Positions 60,368 through 64,000 of a stretch of 64,000 nucleotides of DNA are shown here, in pieces; within the stretch, counting starts at the first letter, position 1; each line of letters begins with the position of its first letter. Position numbers and translations under genes: made by a program. This DNA is from Porphyromonas bennonis DSM 23058 = JCM 16335. Its GTDB lineage: Bacteria; Bacteroidota; Bacteroidia; Bacteroidales; Porphyromonadaceae. The notes under the pieces were generated by a model, which worked only from the letters and a program-made list of their open reading frames with translations, was not told the DNA's origin and did no database searches. Where the stretch lies: contig NZ_AQWR01000002.1 in NCBI RefSeq assembly GCF_000375645.1, forward strand, positions 58,392 to 122,391, read 5' to 3'.

Positions 60368-63073
60368 TCAGAAGTGGTACTCCAGTCCGATCATAAAGTA
60401 GCCGGGGAGACTCCTGTAGTACTGGCTGTATCGGTAGCCCGGATGGACCGTTTCGAGGAGCCACTCCTTGCCATCGAGATGGAGTAGATCCTTCCCGCGG
60501 ATCGAGGCGGTCCACTTCCCCCACTTGTAGTACACTTCAAGATCGATCTCCATGAGTTCCTGCCGGCTTTTCTCCTCGCTCTCCGACAGCCTCTTATACG
60601 TCCCGCTGATTTGATAGGAGAGGGCCTGATGACGCCCCTTGAGTGCAAGGCTCCCTCCTGACTCTGTCAGCCGGTGCCCGCTGTGGTTCCGGGAGTCGCT
60701 CCAGTGCCTTATGTCGCTGTAGAGACGGAGTGATGCATTTACCGGGCTGTGACAAAATCGGCTCGTAAGACCGATGTCCGAGTGGAGACGCTTGGAGCGG
60801 AGGAGAGTCTCCGCATCGTGGAGGATAAAAGGAGTCTCGGTGATACTCCCTTTCAGCCCCACAGAGATGTCAATGGGTGACCGAAAGAGTGCAGAGGAGA
60901 AATTGATCGCCCCCTGGAGTATCTCCTCCCTACCCCCATCGAGGTATCTGTAGTGCGAGACCGGACCGCTCTCCACCACTTCCATCCGTCCATTGTCGGT
61001 GGACAGGTGGTATGAGAGATGGGAGAAGAAAAAGAGGCGGTGGCGCAGGTTGATAAAGGAGTAAAGCATCATCGCATCAGTCATCCTGCTGCCGGGGTGT
61101 GTGATGATCGAGGACTGCCTCACGCGACTGTGGTCATCGATCCATCCGACCCTCGAGAGACGCTCCATAGGTACAGGGAGCTGTCGGTGCTCGCCGTAGA
61201 AAATCAGATCGTTACCCTCGTCGAAGTGCAGTGTGATCTGCGCTAAGGGGTGGAGGCTGAGCTTCCGATACTCTATGGTGGGGGCTAAGCTGAGGAAGGA
61301 GTGGCGAGCGTAAGAGAGCCCGGCTCCCCCGTCTATCTGTAGGAAGCCCTTGCTCTTGCTTAGCCCCAGATATCCCTCCAGACGATCAGCTGAGAGGCGC
61401 TCGATAGTGGGGTCGATCTCATTCTCCTCGGAGAGGTACTCTGCTGAGTGGCGGTCGCTCGTGGCGGAGATCTCCGCCTTTGCTAAGAGGTCTTCCTTTA
61501 ATGGAAGAAGGCTTCCAACATAAAGCTGTGTGCTGAGTCGCTTATCGGACAGGTTGAAAGCCACGCCCCGATACTCACCGTCACTTGGCTCAGGGAGAGA
61601 GAGGTACTTTAGTAGCTGAGGCAGGGAGGTCTTCAGACCTTCCTCCTTTGCTTCTCTCTCCAGCACGGCATAGACTCCGCCATAGAGCAGTCCCTTACCT
61701 AAGAGATACTTTGCTTCAGCACTTCCACCCAGCTGTCGGTAGTGCCGACTCAGGGTCTCCCGACTGCCATTCGGCTGACTATGGACAGAGCTGAGGAACT
61801 CTCCCCGGTCCCGATCTCGTGTGAGTGCTGCTTGCAGGGTGCTCTGCAGGGCAAAGCGATCAGAGGGGATCCACCGCTGACCGATCTGCTGGGTGAGGAG
61901 GAGGGCACGTTGGTGGCGTTTATAGCTCTCGCCGTAGGTTGATCGACTCTCCTCAGAGGCGATGGGGCTGTACTCGTACCGGCTCTCACCGGACTGTGCT
62001 CCGCGAGACTCATGGAGAAGTGTGGTCGAGTGCAGTCTGTACTCTGCCCCGGGTCGCCAAGCAAGAGACACTCCACCCACGGCTCCGCTGTGGGAGTACT
62101 CATCGGGACGAGATGAGCTGAGCCGCTCTGTCCCGGGCGGCAGAGGCAGCGGTTTCTCCTGCGTAGATATACTTGGGTAGAGCGTGGAGTAGGTGCTAAC
62201 CTCGCTCTCCGTAAGCAACGGATCCCCAGTATTTGTCCCTGCACCTCGTAGGCTGAGGGAGAGCTTATCCTTGACCGAGATCGTCGTGGCAGATGGGGCA
62301 TAGCGCCCTTTTGCTCCGGCGGCGAGAGCTATTCGCCCGGTGGTTCTGATGGGGTGCTTGGTCTTTAGATTAAGGGCTCGCTGCTTGCCGGTCTTGAAGT
62401 CCCCTCCGATATCACCATCCTTGTAGTCATTGATCACCTCTATCTCGTCCGCAAAGTCGGACGAGAAAGTGTCCAGTGCGGTGGAGGTGTCTGTCGTCAG
62501 TAGGTCCTTATTGTTGATCAGGATCTTATGGATGGGTGACCCCTGGAAAGTCAGCTGACCTGTGTCATCGATCTGCATACCGGGTAACTCGCCGATCACG
62601 TCACCCAGAGTCTGTTCTCCGCCGCTTACATAGGTCTTGCTGTCGAAGACGATCGTATCCCCTCGCGCATATACGCCCGGCGCGGAGGTGGAGACGACCA
62701 CCTCGGAGAGTGTCTCAGCCGATGGACGAAGACTAATTCTCAGATTAGTTATCTCGGAGCTATTTGATAGATCGAACTCCCTCTTGTAGGTCCGGTAGCC
62801 CATGAGCCGCACCGTCAGCCAGCGCATGGGAGGATCGCCCGGTACATCCTCTATGACAAATCGCCCCTCTGTGTCGGTGACGACATACAGTCGACCTTGC
62901 TTGGAGTCCCGATCCAGGGAGAGCTGCACCATAGCGTAGGGGAGCCCCTTGCCCTCCTCATCGAGTACCTTACCCTGTACCGTTAGGTCAGTCTGAGCTG
63001 ATAGGAGCGTGCAGGTCAGGCAGGAGAGTAGTAGAGCGAGGACTCTAATGCGGGAGAGTGGGAAGTGGGACAT
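60368..63073 (-). CDS. outer-membrane beta-barrel protein with carboxypeptidase-regulatory-like and plug domains (module 2)
   Basis: The 901-residue protein has a signal peptide ending LLSAQ-T. A carboxypeptidase-regulatory-like domain (about residues 28-115; VQGKVLDEEGKGLPYAMVQL) precedes a plug-like part (LGDVIGELPGMQIDDTGQLT, IHKILINNKDLL) and a barrel ending FMIGLEYHF, with the C-terminal aromatic typical of OMPs. It is a paralogue in layout of the 854-residue OMP at 53.7 kb, with divergent sequence. It follows GLPGLI gene 2 by 6 bp. Cargo unknown. Confidence 0.88.
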   Translation of the reverse strand: MSHFPLSRIRVLALLLSCLTCTLLSAQTDLTVQGKVLDEEGKGLPYAMVQLSLDRDSKQGRLYVVTDTEGRFVIEDVPGDPPMRWLTVRLMGYRTYKREFDLSNSSEITNLRISLRPSAETLSEVVVSTSAPGVYARGDTIVFDSKTYVSGGEQTLGDVIGELPGMQIDDTGQLTFQGSPIHKILINNKDLLTTDTSTALDTFSSDFADEIEVINDYKDGDIGGDFKTGKQRALNLKTKHPIRTTGRIALAAGAKGRYAPSATTISVKDKLSLSLRGAGTNTGDPLLTESEVSTYSTLYPSISTQEKPLPLPPGTERLSSSRPDEYSHSGAVGGVSLAWRPGAEYRLHSTTLLHESRGAQSGESRYEYSPIASEESRSTYGESYKRHQRALLLTQQIGQRWIPSDRFALQSTLQAALTRDRDRGEFLSSVHSQPNGSRETLSRHYRQLGGSAEAKYLLGKGLLYGGVYAVLEREAKEEGLKTSLPQLLKYLSLPEPSDGEYRGVAFNLSDKRLSTQLYVGSLLPLKEDLLAKAEISATSDRHSAEYLSEENEIDPTIERLSADRLEGYLGLSKSKGFLQIDGGAGLSYARHSFLSLAPTIEYRKLSLHPLAQITLHFDEGNDLIFYGEHRQLPVPMERLSRVGWIDDHSRVRQSSIITHPGSRMTDAMMLYSFINLRHRLFFFSHLSYHLSTDNGRMEVVESGPVSHYRYLDGGREEILQGAINFSSALFRSPIDISVGLKGSITETPFILHDAETLLRSKRLHSDIGLTSRFCHSPVNASLRLYSDIRHWSDSRNHSGHRLTESGGSLALKGRHQALSYQISGTYKRLSESEEKSRQELMEIDLEVYYKWGKWTASIRGKDLLHLDGKEWLLETVHPGYRYSQYYRSLPGYFMIGLEYHF

Positions 63074-63079
63074 ACCTGA

Positions 63080-63799
63080 CTATCGGACGATCCGGATAGT
63101 ACCCCCACCGACCTCCATACTGCCCCCACTCTCGAGGAGCGGTCCCAGCACATCGTCCACGATCTTCTCGTACTCCTCCTCTGTGCAGGGCTTTCCCTCC
63201 TTTGTGAATGCAATGTCTCTAATGCCGGGTTCGGTTGTGACCTTAATCAAACTATAGGTATGATCGCCCCACCGCATAGAGACCACCGCACCCGGCAGAC
63301 CTGTAAGACCGATGGGTCCTGCCGTGACCGGTAGATCATCAGCGATCCATAGTACCGGTTTCTCTCGGTTAGTCGGTCGGACTCTGGAGCACTCGATGCC
63401 GCCGATCACTTTCGTCACGTCGGTGAGGTCCCACTTGTACTTCCTGTTGCCGGTGATGAGATAGGGACCGCCCAGTATGGTGCTTTCATCCCGGCGGGTG
63501 TAGTTCCCGGTCGCCAGGTCTATCATACAGGCATCCGAACCGCCCGGGTAGAGGACACTGTCCCTGACGACCGCATCGCGCTGTAGGGTGGCTGCTGCTT
63601 GATTCCCGACAATGAAGAGGAGATAAACCTCGTCAGCGGATTGCTGCATCGGGTTATCCTCAGTCGTGGGCAGCACCGGGCGCTTGAGATAGGTGAGTAC
63701 GAGCGCTCCCTTCGCCTTAAGTGAGGGCGCTTCCTGTCCGTATAGAGTACCTACCGCAATAAACAGGATTGCTACTACGAGGGATAGAGATCTATTCAT
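63080..63799 (-). CDS. GLPGLI family protein (module 2)
   Basis: The 239-residue protein has a signal peptide ending GTLYGQ-E and the family motif in TGPIGLTGLPGAVVSMRWGD (GLPGAV rather than GLPGLI). YKWDLTDVTKVIGGIECSRV and WIADDLPVTAGP match the family pattern seen in module 1. It is shorter by 54 residues than the module 1 protein. The OMP follows 6 bp later. A plausible promoter is 50 bp upstream, so unlike module 1 no small peptide gene precedes it within the window. Confidence 0.92.
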   Translation of the reverse strand: MNRSLSLVVAILFIAVGTLYGQEAPSLKAKGALVLTYLKRPVLPTTEDNPMQQSADEVYLLFIVGNQAAATLQRDAVVRDSVLYPGGSDACMIDLATGNYTRRDESTILGGPYLITGNRKYKWDLTDVTKVIGGIECSRVRPTNREKPVLWIADDLPVTAGPIGLTGLPGAVVSMRWGDHTYSLIKVTTEPGIRDIAFTKEGKPCTEEEYEKIVDDVLGPLLESGGSMEVGGGTIRIVR

Positions 63800-63848
63800 A
63801 TATAGTTTTATGTTAGATCTTCATTATGTATTTCGTGATTGATTATTA

Positions 63849-63880
63849 CAATTGTAACCAGAAAATACCGAAAAAACAAA
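63849..63880 (-). promoter_or_regulatory. promoter of GLPGLI module 2
   Basis: On the minus strand, TTTG (63880-63877), a 20-bp spacer, TACAATTG (63856-63849; one mismatch). The -7 box lies in the 12-bp palindrome TTACAATTGTAA (63846-63857). Confidence 0.7.
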
Positions 63881-63971
63881 AGCAATGTCAGACACAAGTG
63901 CTTTATAGCAGGGCTGACGCATTTGAGCGTTACAGGAGTCACTCCACTCACTGTGAAGAGTGGTGAACGAT

Positions 63972-63998
63972 GCACCCCGACAGGGGTGCCCGCTTTTT
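63972..63998 (+). terminator. rho-independent terminator at the right edge, transcript unidentified
   Basis: GCACCCC (63972-63978), loop GACA, GGGGTGC (63983-63989), then CCGCTTTTT. A weaker CCACT/AGTGG stem lies just before. It fits the end of a + strand transcript, but no gene on + is seen between 63800 and here. A small RNA is possible. Confidence 0.7.
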
Positions 63999-64000
63999 AG

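Overview
The window reads as a chromosomal segment of a Porphyromonas-like Bacteroidales bacterium. The reasons are: a dipeptidyl peptidase IV and a prolyl tripeptidyl peptidase of the Porphyromonas type; two GLPGLI-family proteins paired with outer-membrane beta-barrel proteins; the gene order outer-membrane protein / TPR / LptC / GldE; a GH92 alpha-mannosidase; and promoters of the Bacteroidetes form (TTTG, 19-21 bp, TAnnTTTG). Coding DNA is GC-rich by eye and densely packed, with many 1-17 bp gene overlaps. No phage, transposase, integrase, CRISPR or rRNA is visible. One tRNA gene, tRNA-Lys(CUU), is present.

Layout. 1-6.6 kb (+): end of an M20 dipeptidase, an MTA/SAH-type deaminase, purine nucleoside phosphorylase, GH92 mannosidase, a LolC/E-like permease, ribH. 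6.6-12.1 kb (-): DPP IV, lipA, a lactonase-family lipoprotein and a split chromate-transporter pair. 12.5-20.2 kb (+): S41 protease, SUI1 factor, AddA/RecB-like helicase-nuclease, rlmN, MATE pump. 20.5-25.8 kb (+): ptpA, purD, a membrane protein, a GT2 glycosyltransferase. 25.8-29.8 kb (-): glycyl-tRNA synthetase, FKBP lipoprotein, surE, lpxB. 29.8-31.3 kb: an AT-richer accessory patch with a broken lipoprotein gene, a small membrane protein and several palindromes. 31.3-37.3 kb (-): GH2 beta-mannosidase, cutC, comB-like, glucosaminidase-LysM, queD, queE. 37.3-44.0 kb (-): FadL-like OMP, TPR, lptC, gldE, aspS. 44.4-50.6 kb (+): rplU-rpmA, then NlpC/P60, HAD, SpoU methylase, cyclophilin, pepD, EEP phosphatase. 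51-53.6 kb (+): tRNA-Lys, cvrA-type antiporter, DUF2795, GNAT. 53.7-63.8 kb (-): two OMP/GLPGLI modules flanking a small secreted two-cysteine peptide, guaB and an FNT channel.

Physiology. Secreted DPP IV and PtpA, with M20 and PepD dipeptidases, point to life on peptides. GH92 and GH2 mannosidases fit trimming of host N-glycans. Cell-envelope genes (lpxB, lptC, LolC/E-like, glucosaminidase, NlpC/P60) are spread through the window.

Most notable: four intergenic arrays (12.2, 20.3, 30.2 and 50.7 kb) of 16-bp palindromes every 22 bp. Three are exactly 82 bp with four units. In the orientation fixed by a shared leading edge, two of them point into the two secreted proline-specific exopeptidase genes, and a third points into a 44-codon reading frame whose first 13 bases match the start of ptpA. 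Also notable are a lipoprotein gene with a single in-frame stop, a 42-bp perfect palindrome, a 20-bp palindrome in the S41 protease leader, and a small secreted cysteine peptide apparently transcribed ahead of a GLPGLI/OMP pair.
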